Positions 49,433-60,253 of a stretch of 64,000 nt of DNA are shown piece by piece; positions within the stretch are counted from its first letter, which is position 1; each line of letters begins with the position of its first letter. Both the position numbers and the translations under genes were made by a program. Origin of the DNA: Panax quinquefolius (Eukaryota; Streptophyta; Magnoliopsida; Apiales; Araliaceae). The notes under the pieces are model-generated. The model was not told where the DNA came from and did no database searches. It saw nothing but the letters and a program-made list of their open reading frames with translations. The stretch is from positions 40,859,807 through 40,923,806 of the forward strand of contig CM035170.1 of the NCBI GenBank assembly GCA_020205615.1, read 5' to 3'.

Positions 49433-50063
49433 TTAGGGTTTAACCCTTAGGTTCTAACCCTTAGGGTTTAACCCTAAGGTCTTAACCCATAGGTTTTAAA
49501 TACATCAAATTCTAGAATTTTCTAATTAGGGTTTAAAAATAGAAAATTAAGAATTTCGAAATGTAATTAGGGTTTTAAATAGAAATTATTATTTATCAAG
49601 TATAATTAGGGTTTCTAATTATATTAACACATACCAATCAATTTAGGCTTGCTAATTAAGATAAGGGTTTCCTAATTAGGGTTTAGAACTTTTCGAATTT
49701 AAAATTAGGGTTTTAATTAGAAAAATAAAATTTTAAAACTAAAATTAGGTTTTCTTAATCATATCAACGTTTAATAAATATATTAGGCCTTCCCATTAAG
49801 ATTAGGGTTGCCTAATTAGGGTTTAGAAATCCCGAATATAAAATTAGAGTTTCCCAACTTTTGATTAGGGTTTCTAACGGTACGTTAGGGTTTTTAATCC
49901 TGAGATTAGGGTTTTTAATCTCTTATTAGGGTTTATTAATTTTAAACCTTATCCGATCAATCATTGATCAAAAATTCTATACCGTTCAAACACATATATA
50001 TTAATATAATTATTTTAATTATATTTTTTATCGAATCCCTATCCGCAACTAGGGTTAGGGTTT
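49433..50063 (-). promoter_or_regulatory. Telobox cluster in the U3 of F
   Basis: At least 13 exact TTAGGGTTT motifs (AAACCCTAA on the LTR's own strand) lie in 630 bases, at about 49433, 49461, 49526, 49567, 49606, 49677, 49705, 49816, 49865, 49885, 49906, 49926 and 50055, plus several one-mismatch copies. Spacing is irregular and mostly not head-to-tail, unlike a telomere. The cluster is upstream of the TATA box. Teloboxes are known plant cis-elements bound by TRB-type Myb proteins; action here is inferred. Confidence 0.8.
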
Positions 50064-50239
50064 CTCATGCTGTTAAGTACAACTCAACTCTAAAATTTAT
50101 TAGTCAATATACAAACTGACTTTCTCGAGACTCGTATCACAAAAACTTGTCACAAAATTAATAATCAATATTAATATTAATTAAAAAAATATTATTCACA
50201 AATTTTGGATTATTCGAAATCCCAGGTTATCACAGCTAC

Positions 50240-50640
50240 CTTGTGGTTAACCCCATACCATGTCAAAAGAGCTGTGAAGGCCTTATTGTAGAAGTGACTA
50301 CCTTCGTCACTAATTATTGCTCTTGGCGTGCCAAACCTCGTGAAAATGTTTTTCTGTAGGAATTTGAGGACCACCTTGGCATCGTTGGATGGTAGTGCTA
50401 CAGCTTCAACCCACTTCGATACATAATCCACTGCGAGTAGAATATACTTATTGTTCAAAGACGAAGGGAATGGCCCCATGAAATTGATGCCCCATACATT
50501 TAAGATTTCCACTTCAAGAATTGTTTGTAGGGGCATCTCATTCCATTTCGAAATGTTTCCCACCCTTTGACCTATCGCATTGTTTGACAAAATGGTGGGC
50601 ATCTTTGAATATTATGTAGCCAATAAAACCCAAATTTTAA
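50240..50640 (-). pseudogene. INT: Integrase N-terminal/core half of element E (before F)
   Basis: The stretch reads [17 protein letters not shown] (after the zinc region), then [13 protein letters not shown], where the first catalytic aspartate (normally GIDFMGPF) is asparagine, [13 protein letters not shown], and the second catalytic aspartate in [13 protein letters not shown]. It ends at YGVNHKVA where F is inserted. A frame break separates it from RNase H near 50605-50637. The D-to-N change alone would inactivate the enzyme. Confidence 0.9.
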
Positions 50641-51450
50641 AGACCTTTTGTCGTTGTCCATTCGCTACCATAATGTTCGCCATATGCAGATGAATGGCAC
50701 TCATGCGTAATGTTTTTCACTTCACTATAGGGGACGCAGCGTCTAATCATTTTGTCGGTGCATTGTTTGAACAAATACGGTTCGTCCCATATGTACCATT
50801 TCACATCATGAAGTAACTTCTTTTTTTGTTGTCTTGTGAGGTCAGATGGAAAAATGTTGCTCACAAGAAAATTTGCATAATCCACATACCAAGGAAATTC
50901 TGCAGAAATCCTAAACAGTTGCTCATCTGGGAATGACTCGTTAATTTCACATTTGTCTTCTTTCGCTTTCCCTTGGTTTTCCATCCTAGACAAGTGATCG
51001 GCTACTTGATTTTCCGTCCCCTTTCTATCCTTAATTTCTATGTCAAACTCTTGAAGTAGGAGAATCCATCGGATAAGGCGTGGCTTAGAATCTTTTTTTG
51101 CTATTAGGTACCGAATCGCCGAATGGTCCGTGTAGACTATCACCTTAGTCCCGATCAAGTATGCCCGAAATTTGTAAAACGATACACCATCGCAAAACAA
51201 TTACTTTTCGTGGTCAGATAATTCATTTGAGTCTCTCATGAGTGTTTTGCTTGCATAGTATATGGTGTGAAACACCTTGTCTCATCGTTATTCCAAAATA
51301 GCCCCCAACCACATAGTCGCCAGATCACACATTAGCTCGAATGGCATATTCTAATTCGGCATGCACTATCACAGGGTCAGAAGTTAATTTCTTCTTCAAT
51401 AATTCAAACGCTAAATTGCATTCCTCATTAAATCGAAAGTAGCATCCTTC
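50641..51450 (-). pseudogene. RH: RNase H and integrase zinc region of element E
   Basis: The open part 50637-51200 carries [38 protein letters not shown] and [13 protein letters not shown], the C-terminal RNase H motifs, followed by the integrase spacer and zinc region ([20 protein letters not shown]). The upstream RNase H part at 51200-51450 is broken by stops and shifts. Confidence 0.85.
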
Positions 51451-51451
51451 T

Positions 51452-52430
51452 CTAAAGATCGTGATAGAGGTTTTGCAATTTTAGAGAAGTCTTTATGAAC
51501 CTCCCAGAGAACCCAAAGATGTCCCGTAAAACTTCTAATACCCTTAATCGAGCTCTTGCGAGAGGAAGTTTCTCGATTGTTTCTAGCTTTGCTTTGTCCA
51601 CCTCTAATCCTTGAGCCGACACCTTATGGCCCAAAATTATTCCTTCTTCAACCATAAAGTGGCATTTTTCCCAATTGAGTACAAGGTTTGTATCCTTACA
51701 TCCCTGCAATACCATGACCAGATTCCCTAGGCAAGTATCAAAGTTGTCTCCATAGACCAAAAAGTCGTCCATGAAGACTTCAACATTTTTCTCCACCATA
51801 TCTGAAAAAATGGTCATCATACACCGTTGGAAGGTTGCAGGTGCATTGCATAACCTGAATGACATCCTCCTGAATGCAAATGTTCCTTAAGGGCACGTAA
51901 ATGTTGTCTTTTCTTGATCCTCAGGAGTGATGACTATCTGGTTATAACCCGAGTACCCATCCAATAAATAGTAATATTCATGTCTCACCAATCTATCTAA
52001 CATTTGATCAATAAAGGACAGCGGGAAATGATCTTTTTGGGTTGCCTTGTTCAACTTCCTATAATCCATGCAAACCCTCCAACCTGTCACTGTTCTTGTT
52101 GGTATTAATTTGTTGTCCTCATTCTGCACCACAGTCATTCCTCCCTTTTTCGGCACGCACTGGACCGGACTAACCCACTTAATGTCAAAAATTGGGTAGA
52201 CGATCCCGGCATCCAACCACTTCAAAATTTCATTCTTCACAACTTCCTTCATAATAGGGTTAAGTCGACGTTGTTGCTCCACCATTGGTTTTGCACCATC
52301 TTCTATCAGAATCTTGTGCATGCAAAATGAAGGGCTAATTCCCTTTATATCCATAATCGTCCAACCAATCGCTGATTTGTGTTCCCTAAGCACCCTCAGC
52401 AACTTTTCTTCCTATAATTCGTTAAGTGCA
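51452..52430 (-). pseudogene. RT: Reverse transcriptase of element E
   Basis: The fingers and palm are read in 52402-51887: QRRLNPIMKEVVKNEILKWL, YPIFDIKWVSPVQCVPKKGG, GWRVCMDYRKLNKATQKDHF, YYYLLDGYSGYNQI and EDQEKTTFTCP. After a break near 51870-51886 come MSFRLCNAPATFQRCMM and the catalytic VFMDDFLVYG. The aspartate pair is kept. One frame break near 51880 separates the two parts; otherwise the domain is full length. Confidence 0.92.
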
Positions 52431-53560
52431 ACAGAAATAATTACAGGTAAAGAATTTGAATTGCCTAAGTACACATACCGAGGTGTTTAGGGAGTGGTTT
52501 AAGTTCCAATGTTGGTGGCTCCTCTAATGACGATTTTAGTTTTCCTGTGGCTATCTCCTCAGTGTGCAAAGGTTCAAACGGTGCTCTGAATCGGCTAACT
52601 CGTGGCAATAAATCTAACATTTGTAAGTAGTCCACAAATTCTGGGTCGTCAAACTCTTCATTTCCCCAATAAAGTTGTTTCTAATGGATTGTTGACCAAA
52701 CTCTTGCTCATATCTTCACTGATGATTTGCTCAGTTAAATCCATCCAAAAATATTCTTCCTCATCTGTAGGGAATTTCATGGCCTTGAACACATTAAATT
52801 TGATTTCTTGATCTTGGACTCTCATAGTAAGTTCTCTTTTTTGCACGTCTATGAGTGTCCTTCCCGTGGCCAAGAAAGGTCTCCCTAAGATAATCGGGAT
52901 GTTCTTGTCCTCCTCAAAATCCAGAATGATAAAGTCCGCCGAATTTAAACTTATCCACTTTAACCAAAATGTCCTCTACTATGCCTCTGATATGTGATCG
53001 ACCTATCCGCCAACCGCAATGAAATATTCAGAAGCTTTCATGCTGCAAACCCAATTTCGTATATCGACAATGGCATAAGGTTCACACTCGCCCCCAAATC
53101 ACATAAACATTTGTTAAAAGATATGTTCCCGATCGTGCATGGGATAGTAAAGCTCCACGGGTCCTTAAGTTTTGGTGGTAACTTCTGCTGTAACACCGCA
53201 CTACACTCCTCTGTTAGTGCCACTGTTTCAAAATCTTCCCATTTCTTTTTCCTCGACATAATTCCTTTCATGAATTTCACATAACTCGGCATTTGCTCTA
53301 GGGCTTCTGCGAATGGGATGTTAATTTGGAGTTTCTTGAACACTTCTAAAAACTATGCGAACTGCTTATCTAATTTTTGTTTTTGGACCCTTTGCTGAAA
53401 TGGTGGTGGAGGATAAACAATTGGCTTATTGTTTAACTTTATGTCCTCACTTTGCTTATCCTCACCCTTTTTTCCTTCAACCACGCTATCGCTATCAACT
53501 TTTTCCTCCTGTCGTCAATAATTTTCAACATTATTACCCACGAGATGTTTTCCACTTCTC
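52431..53560 (-). pseudogene. PR: Protease and PR-RT linker of element E
   Basis: Protease is read in 53343-53038: MPSYVKFMKGIMSRKKKWED, then the active site CDLGASVNLMPLSIYEIG. D-L-G in place of D-T/S-G is, as I recall, usual for Athila. A frameshift near 52920-53040 follows, and ATGRTLIDVQKRELTMRVQD (52873-52658) is the linker toward RT. 52431-52650 has no clean frame. Confidence 0.85.
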
Positions 53561-54950
53561 AACATAATTGCTCGACATTGCCATAACTACCCTTCGGATT
53601 TCTCTCAGTGTCACTTGGTAACGTTCCTTGTGGTCTATTATTCAATGCTAACATAATCTGTCTTATCTGATTTTCTAAATTCTTGATAGCCATCTCTTGT
53701 GATTTCATTGCCATTGCTAGATTTTTCATTGCTGCCTCATTTCTAGTTATGTACTTGGACACCACTTCCTCGAAATCTGATTTCCTTTCCTGATGTTGAA
53801 CCGGTTGTTGGTGATTCTAAAAACCTGGGGGCTATGACGGTCGTGGAGCTTGATTTTGTTGGTTATTGCTCCACGAGAAATTTGGGTGGTTCCTATTCCC
53901 CTGGTTGTAAGTGTTTTGGTATGTATTTTGCGGAATTCTTTTGTAGCTACCTATGAACTGGACGGATGCTGGATTAATTGCGCATTTATCTGTAGGATGT
54001 CACCCGCACACAATTCGCATAATACCACAACCTGCTGTACTTGATCCCCTGTCATAGCATCCAACTTCTTGGACAGCGCAGAAATCTGTGCTTGTATAGT
54101 TGTCACCCCATCTACTTCCAAAACCCCAGCCGCCTTTGCCTGTGTCATTCTTTCTGTGGGCCACTGGTAGTTATTGGCCACCATGGTTTCAATCAAATTG
54201 TAGGCTTCCTCATAACTCTTAGCCATGAATGTTCCGCCCGACGCTGCATCAATACTCGTTCTGATATTCCCATGTAGTCCGTTGTAAAAGGTGTTCATTT
54301 GTAGCCACTTAAGAAATCCATGATGTGGGAACTTTCTGAGTAACTCCTTGTATCTCTCCCATGCCTTATATAGCGACTCCCGATGTTGCTGCTCAAACAT
54401 TGTTATGTCATTCCTCATTTTGGCAGTTTTCGCCGGTGGAAAAAATTTGGCAAGGAATTTCTGAGCTAAGTCTTCCCACGTAGTTAGCGATCCTGGCGGC
54501 AGAGAATGTAACCAATTCTTTGCCTTGTCCCATAAGGTGAATGGGAACAAGCGAAGTCTCACCGCCTCATCTGACACCCCATTATACCTGAATGTGTCTC
54601 AAATCTCTAGAAAGCTGACTAGATGTTCATTTGGATCGTCATTAGCCAGTCCCCCAAACTGAACTGTATTCTGGATCATCTGAATTGTCTCAAGCTTGAT
54701 TTCAAATGTATTTGCAGCAATTGCAGTTCGGTGATGCTCAATCGCAGCTTCGATGCACACCTTGGGTGTAGCGAAGTCCCTTAACGTTTTCTAATCTTCA
54801 CCGCCATCGCTTCTTCTATGTCGAAGTTTTCAATTGTTCCTTGTTTCCTTTATCCACTTACTTAACCTCTGAAATCTTCTTTCAATGTCGTCCTCAAAAG
54901 GAAGCAAGTCTGGATTTTTGGATCGTGTTTACATAAACCGATGTAAAAAA
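53560..54950 (-). pseudogene. gag: Decayed gag of element E
   Basis: An N-terminal stretch without a clear start (FEIKLETIQMIQNTVQFGG, NDDPNEHLVSFLEI then stop near 54600) leads into the open part 54577-53951: VRLRLFPFTLWDKAKNWLHS, WEDLAQKFLAKFFPP, FHNG-like YNGLHGNIRTSIDAASGGTF and SYEEAYNLIETM. A frameshift then reaches the single knuckle CELCAGDHPTDKC. The C-terminal part 53765-53559 has a heptad-like tract (MAMKSQEMAIKNLENQIRQI). It forms the capsid and binds the element's RNA. Confidence 0.88.
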
Positions 54951-55042
54951 CCTGAAATAAGAAGAACAAAAACAAAAATGTTTAAGTAAAACTGGACTAA
55001 TTAAACTGATATTGTAAAAATATTAAAATCTAGACTAAATTG

Positions 55043-55060
55043 TCCCCGACAACGACGCCA
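55043..55060 (-). other. Primer-binding site of element E (tRNA-Asp)
   Basis: The minus strand reads TGGCGTCGTTGTCGGGGA. It differs from the Asp-tRNA complement used by Athila (TGGCGCCGTTGCCGGGGA) by two C-to-T changes, as expected from cytosine deamination. It lies six bases inside the 5' LTR end. Confidence 0.85.
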
Positions 55061-55066
55061 AAAACT

Positions 55067-56700
55067 TGTTGGGTAAAATCTATATACGCACAACACGCAA
55101 GTATACGTGGTCAAAAAGTAATATAGTAATGAATAGAGTATCGTTCCCACGAAGACAAATTAGCAAGAAATTTAACTTCACAATTACCAATTTTCTATTA
55201 ATCCTAATTCTATTAAACTATTCAATTCAATGATTTAAATTTATAAAAACTAAATTAATAAATAAATAAACTATCGCAAAACAATCACAAATATCAAAAT
55301 CCGGAATTTCAATCAAATAATGGAGAATTAGACTTATGATTTCACCCTAAGCTTCACTCTGATTTTCAAACCTTTATTCCAATTCAACTCAATATCTCAG
55401 TTTATTAATCAAGAACACGAATGTAGTACTAGCCACCTCTCGGTGCACTAATACCGTATTAACTTAAATTCACAATTTAGATAGAAACAAGTTAAATACC
55501 TAAATCAACCAACTCACTATATCTCTATGTGAACTGAAATTAAAGAAGGTATAAGATTAAGTTCTCTATCCGATTACATGCGATGTTAAGCATATCTCTA
55601 CCTTAACATTAATCAAGAATCTGCTATTCACAAAATTCATGACACATGCTATATTAACTAAGTGTAGATTTGAAGATCCTCTCTCGATTCCTTACAAATC
55701 CACCAAGAATTGTTGATCATGCAATTCATAAATTCATGCCCACATTAACATAGATAAACTGGAAATACTTTATTGAACTGGAAATCAAAGCTACAAAATC
55801 ATTGTTTCACCTAAAGATCCATCATAAGCCTAAAAAGCGAATTAGTTCATAACGAATGAAATAAAAACTGAATACTTTAAAGAAAATATGCTTGCAATTA
55901 CAGATAAAAGACTAAAGAGAAGAATAGTGATGAACACCCTTCACGTAGCCTAGAATTGCAATCGTCACAAAAATCTTTTCAAAATACTCCTCCAAAGCTT
56001 CCTGTGAAAATCTGGAATTAATCTTCGTAATATGCCCTTGCGTGTTGTTGAATTTGTCGTTAGTCGAGTAATCTATGTCCAACACATAAGTCCCAGCCGA
56101 AATTCTCCATCAATTAGATTCCATATACAATCCCAAACCTTAGCATCCTTGTCCCAGCAGAGTTCAACAAGCAACATGACACTCAGATCCTAAGACTTCC
56201 TCCGTGGGGTTAACAAGGCAAATAGGCTTTCGCCTTTACTAGGGGCATTCTGCTAAATAATTTTCTTGAGCTTCATAACTTCTTCCAAATGTGCACTAAT
56301 TGACCCCAAATCATCCCAATTGACCCCAAATAATTCTCCATCAATTAGAGTCCATATACAATCCCAAACCTTAGCATCCTTGTCCCATCAGAGTTCAACA
56401 AGCAACATGACACTCAGGATTTGACACCCCCCACCCCGGCGGGGGTTCACAAGGCAAATAGGCTCGCCCTAGCGGGGGTGCATTCTGCTAAATAATTTTC
56501 TTGAGCTTCATGACTTCTTACAAATGTGCACAATTTGACCCCAAATCATCCCAATTGACTCCAAACATACGTTAAATGTCGCAACAACCATCCTACACAT
56601 AAAAGAACATCAACAGGTAAAAATGCATATGAACACAAGAAATTAGCAACAAATAAGCATGAAATGGACACCGAATCGTGTATATAAAATTCACTTATCA
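55067..56700 (-). repeat. 5' LTR of Athila element E (1634 bp)
   Basis: Co-linear with 40272-41641, TG...CA ends, but about 264 bases longer because of a 231-base tandem duplication (56101-56331 and 56332-56562). Confidence 0.92.
56101..56562. repeat. 231-bp tandem duplication in the Athila 5' LTR
   Basis: AATTCTCCATCAATTAGA at 56101 recurs at 56332, and the following ~230 bases run in parallel. Each unit contains a variant GC-rich block (CTCCGTGGGG in one, CCCCGGCGGGGG in the other). The 3' LTR has one unit. Confidence 0.88.
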
Positions 56701-56978
56701 AACTTCCGCAGTTATTTTTATAAAAAGATATTTCTGTCATTTTCTCATTTCGACAATAATTCTGTTGTGGGGTCTACTAATGATTCTCGCCGCATGCATT
56801 TAATATTCCTATTAAAACGAATATTCCCACCAATCGAATATAATATAACAACTTGCGTACTTTGCAAAATTTATAAATATTACCCACAACTATAACATTA
56901 TATCAAATTTACTCCTTAATATTCAAAAATGATTTTTATAGAAAGTTCATCTTTATTCATAAAAGTTGAGGTCTTACA

Positions 56979-57430
56979 TGCTTGGTGTACTAAAAGTAAA
57001 TAATTTTGTACTTACTTATTTTTAATTTTAGAATTTCCTAAATTAATTTTGAAAAATTAAAATATATATTTAATTTTAGAATGAAGAGAATATATATTTA
57101 ACGAAATAAAATAAAAAAACACCAACATAGAGTCGTAGATATTGAACTAGAATCTAAGTTAGACTTGACAATTTGGTTTAAAAACGGATGAGTCAACTTA
57201 TATTAATTAAAATCATTTGATAATTTAAAATAATAATAATAAAATAATTAAAATTTTCCGACATTATGTCATTATATACCAAGTTCAATAAAAATATTAC
57301 TCTCTCTATTTCAAAATTAGAGATATATTTTGACTTTTTTTAGTCAATTCACAAAATTTTAAAATTCAAAATTATATGAAGTTATTTAGTTTTAATACAA
57401 ACAAATATAACAATTGTAAACTAACTATAA
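56979..57430. other. AT-rich flank with a Stowaway-like end
   Basis: No gene is seen. At 57299 TACTCTCTCTATTTCAAAAT followed by TAGAGATATATTTTGAC resembles one end of a Stowaway/mariner MITE; a matching other end was not found before 57430. Confidence 0.4.
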
Positions 57431-59658
57431 GGAGGGTGTATTCAATTAAGACTTTTAAAGATTTTTAAAGACTTTAAAAAGTTTAGTTGATTCAATCAAG
57501 ATATTTAAAGAGTTTATAAAAGTTTATTGGTATTCAATTACAACTTTTATAATGTCTTTAAAAGTTAGGTGGTATTGAATTAAGATTTTTATAAAGTCTA
57601 TAAAAGTATTTTAGTATTCAAAAAGTCATTGATTTTTTAGATTTCTATCAAATGGTAGAGTTTAACAGACTTTAGAAGAAAACTTATAACTATCAACCCA
57701 TATCCAAAGTCTGACATCATCTCTAAACATCATCTCTAAAGACTTCCAAATATTAAATACAAAGGTAGAAATTCAAATCGCCATAAAAAAAATTACAGAG
57801 AGATTTTATGGAAAATTCAAAAGTCGCAAAACTCTCCAGTAAATTTTTAACTTAAAATGAATATAAATTAATCTAATTTTTGAAAATATAATTATTAAAA
57901 TTATAAACTGTTTATATTTTTTTTACTAAATTTATTAAAAATTAAATAAATTACACAAACTTTTATTATAGGAATATCTCGTTATGACTTTGAAAAATCA
58001 AACAATAAATTTTGATTTTTAATATTATATATTATATATATATTATATAGATATAGTATATGATATGTGACGCTCCCAAAATAGGTATACATCACCCATT
58101 CTGAGTTGTCAAATATACGGTACAGAATACAACTATAAACTTAAATATACAACATGAGCTGTGAGTTTTAATATAAATATTGTCTTGCAGGCGATTCAAA
58201 CTCAAAATAAGTCCTCAATACATTTATTTTCATACTATTTCACAAAATAGTGAGGACTACTAATGCAAACATCTCGACCGGCTACCCATTCCCACTAGTC
58301 CCAAATTTATATTCTCATTTTCTCAAGAGAACAAAGGTGAAAGCAAAGGTGAGCTCAACTAGCCCAAAGAAAAATATTATGACTAAGATAATGCGTAATA
58401 AATTATCGTTAGCCTTCAAATCTGTTAAAACCGATAAAATATAACAAACATCAAGTTTAACTGCAGCAGAACAAGCAATCCATTAGAAGAGTCAAGTAGA
58501 GTATAAAATCTAATATCTTCTATGATTTAAAAGATTTTTCATCACTTTTATCGCTGAGACTCAGCTAAAAAAATAATCAACATCATCGAATCACCCCTGC
58601 ACTACGGCGAAGGATATTCTTTAGTATCACGACCATAAATTATTCATGCACTACGGGCCAAGGATATTCGTGTATTCGTCAATGATCATGATCATGCCAA
58701 CAACTGTCCATCAATGCACTACGGGCCAATGAGGACTTTTATCACATCATTTGTAACATTACGGTCATGATTATACCGAATAATCTCTGTTCATAATCAT
58801 ACCAAGTCCATCTATGCACTACGGGCCAAAGATGACTTTCATAACAATATAAGCATGAGGATGATGACAATGATATAAGAATTCAAGTAAATAAAAATAA
58901 AGGATAAATTTTAAAGATTTATAATTTAATTTATCCAGAATTCAATAATGTCTAAATTGTCAACATGATATTGCTTTATGGAGTAAAATTCAAGAATAAT
59001 ATTATATCAAAAATGATTTGGACCGAAAAAAATCAATTTTTTTCATGAATAGTACCTCGAGTGAATAGTAACCGAGTGAATAGTACCCGTGAATAGTAAC
59101 TTCGGGAATAGTAACCCCAACATAAAAAAGTTAAAACTTATCAAGAATGCTCAGAATAATAATTCCATGAAAAGATACTGGATGAAGCGCAAATATCAAT
59201 GATATTCTACTAATTTTATGAAGTATAGAAGCCAAAACTTTAACAAAATGAGTATAGAATTCAGAATCTGAAACGAAATAATATTACTTACATACTACAA
59301 AGTATGAAAGAAAATATTATTTTATATGAATATTGAACAAAAATAACATCCCTTATCTTGAAAAGAAGAGTATTCCAACTGGTATAGCGGGGATATTATT
59401 GAAGAAAACCTTCACTGTTTTCTACGCTCAAAGCTTTCTAAAACTCGAAAGAAATACGCTCAATATTATAGAAGAAGAATTCTCTGATTCTGGTGTGATT
59501 TTTAATTCTAATAAAGCATCCTATTTATAGGAGAATGAAAATGATACTATTTGAATTTTAGAAATCACGGGTGAACAGTTGCAACTCACGGACGCCGAAT
59601 TCAGTTTTTTTCACAAGACTTTACTGTGTACTAAAATATTCTAATAAAACAAAAATTT

Positions 59659-59710
<52 letters not shown>

Positions 59711-59711
<1 letters not shown>

Positions 59712-59909
59712 AGAGGCTTAAAGCGAACCTTAAAGAGCAAACCAAAGACTTTAACCGTCGCTTTTTGTGTCTCTGGCATGGCGATGGTTCAATTCCTGGC
59801 CGCCAAAAAGACTACAGATCTACATGGCTATGGGCGACGGATCGAACCCTCACCACGCACACCAAAGACGACAATTTGGTTCGCTTCTTTTAAGGTTCGC
59901 TTTAGAGGC

Positions 59910-59912
<3 letters not shown>
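59711..59912. mobile_element. Micron-like foldback element between (TA)n microsatellites
   Basis: A ~200-base GC-richer island sits inside a TA run of G. Its ends are inverted: AGGCTTAAAGCGAACCTTAA (59714) against the complement of TTAAGGTTCGCTTTAGAGGC (about 59890-59909). The arms also contain GGTTCAATTCC and, on the other strand, GGTTCGATCCG, and meet at a central AGATCT, so the whole island is an imperfect palindrome. (TA)n flanks (59663-59709 and 59913-59978) match the description of rice Micron elements, which target TA microsatellites. No homologous island is seen in the LTR B or LTR I TA tracts. Confidence 0.65.
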
Positions 59913-59985
<73 letters not shown>

Positions 59986-60095
59986 GCCATGCCTTATACG
60001 GCATGTTAAGATATAATCATATATATGTTATAACAATCTAATTCCCTCCTAGCAAAGGCAACTCTTCCCCCCTCCTATTTCAAATCATCATTTAT

Positions 60096-60100
<5 letters not shown>

Positions 60101-60156
<56 letters not shown>

Positions 60157-60221
60157 CCACCATTACAATATATGCCATCCTTTTTTCTTCTTAACCCCCC
60201 CCAATCAAAACATGTCATTAT

Positions 60222-60252
<31 letters not shown>
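60101..60252. repeat. Further (TA)n microsatellites in G
   Basis: TA runs at about 60101-60154 and 60225-60252, separated by a pyrimidine-rich island. Confidence 0.9.

Positions 60253-60253
<1 letters not shown>

Larger units (their letters stand above)
45509..50234 (-). repeat. F: 4.7-kb solo LTR inserted in the Athila integrase, TSD GCTAC
   Basis: It is bounded by TGTGAGACCCCC at 45509 and GGTTATCACA at 50234, with perfect TSDs GCTAC (45504-45508 and 50235-50239). No PBS, PPT, coding domain or second LTR is seen inside, so it is a solo LTR. A minus-strand TATATAAG at 49232-49239 followed by GAGAGAGAAAG gives the orientation: U3 is at about 49205-50234 and R/U5 at 45509-49205. The low-coordinate end resembles the end of the C LTR (CCCAAATTCGGGT, 'TCTAGCCGAA..AATTGGC'), so F belongs to a related Tekay-type family. 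Confidence 0.9.
40272..56700 (-). mobile_element. Element E: Athila-lineage Ty3/gypsy retrotransposon with 5-bp TSD
   Basis: Minus-strand order: 5' LTR (56700-55067), tRNA-Asp PBS, gag, PR, RT, RNase H, integrase, 3' env-position ORF, PPT and 3' LTR (41641-40272). A perfect TSD AACTT flanks it (40267-40271 and 56701-56705), inside LTR I. It spans 16.4 kb, including the 4.7-kb solo LTR F nested in integrase, so about 11.7 kb without F, a size I consider typical of Athila. The Asp primer site, CDLGASVNLMPLS protease motif and the extra 3' ORF place it in Athila. All ORFs are damaged. Confidence 0.93.
38425..56978 (-). repeat. LTR I: inverted family-1 LTR (38425-40271 and 56701-56978), split by Athila element E
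   Basis: The first part reads on the minus strand like solo LTR G, with the 'GCACTACGGCC' repeats (38470-38700), the ACTATTCAC array (38919-39008), TATA at 39410-39417, TA runs (39618-39680) and the conserved U3 block (39932-40012). At 40271 element E begins. After E the LTR resumes at 56701 (AACTTCCGCAG) and ends GAGGTCTTACA at 56978. Its 3' end (about 500 bases) is missing at the 38424 junction. No PPT or PBS flanks it, so it is a solo or broken LTR. Confidence 0.88.

Noticed and set aside
49433..50063. True interstitial telomere tract
   Set aside because: The TTTAGGG units are not in head-to-tail tandem but scattered among AT-rich spacers, so teloboxes in a promoter fit better.
45509..50234. 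Full non-autonomous retrotransposon (LARD or TRIM)
   Set aside because: No second LTR, PBS or PPT was found inside, and the 5-base TSDs flank a single LTR.
59745..59860. tRNA gene or SINE suggested by B-box-like GGTTCAATTCC
   Set aside because: No A box at proper distance, no cloverleaf, and the motif occurs on both strands as part of a palindrome.
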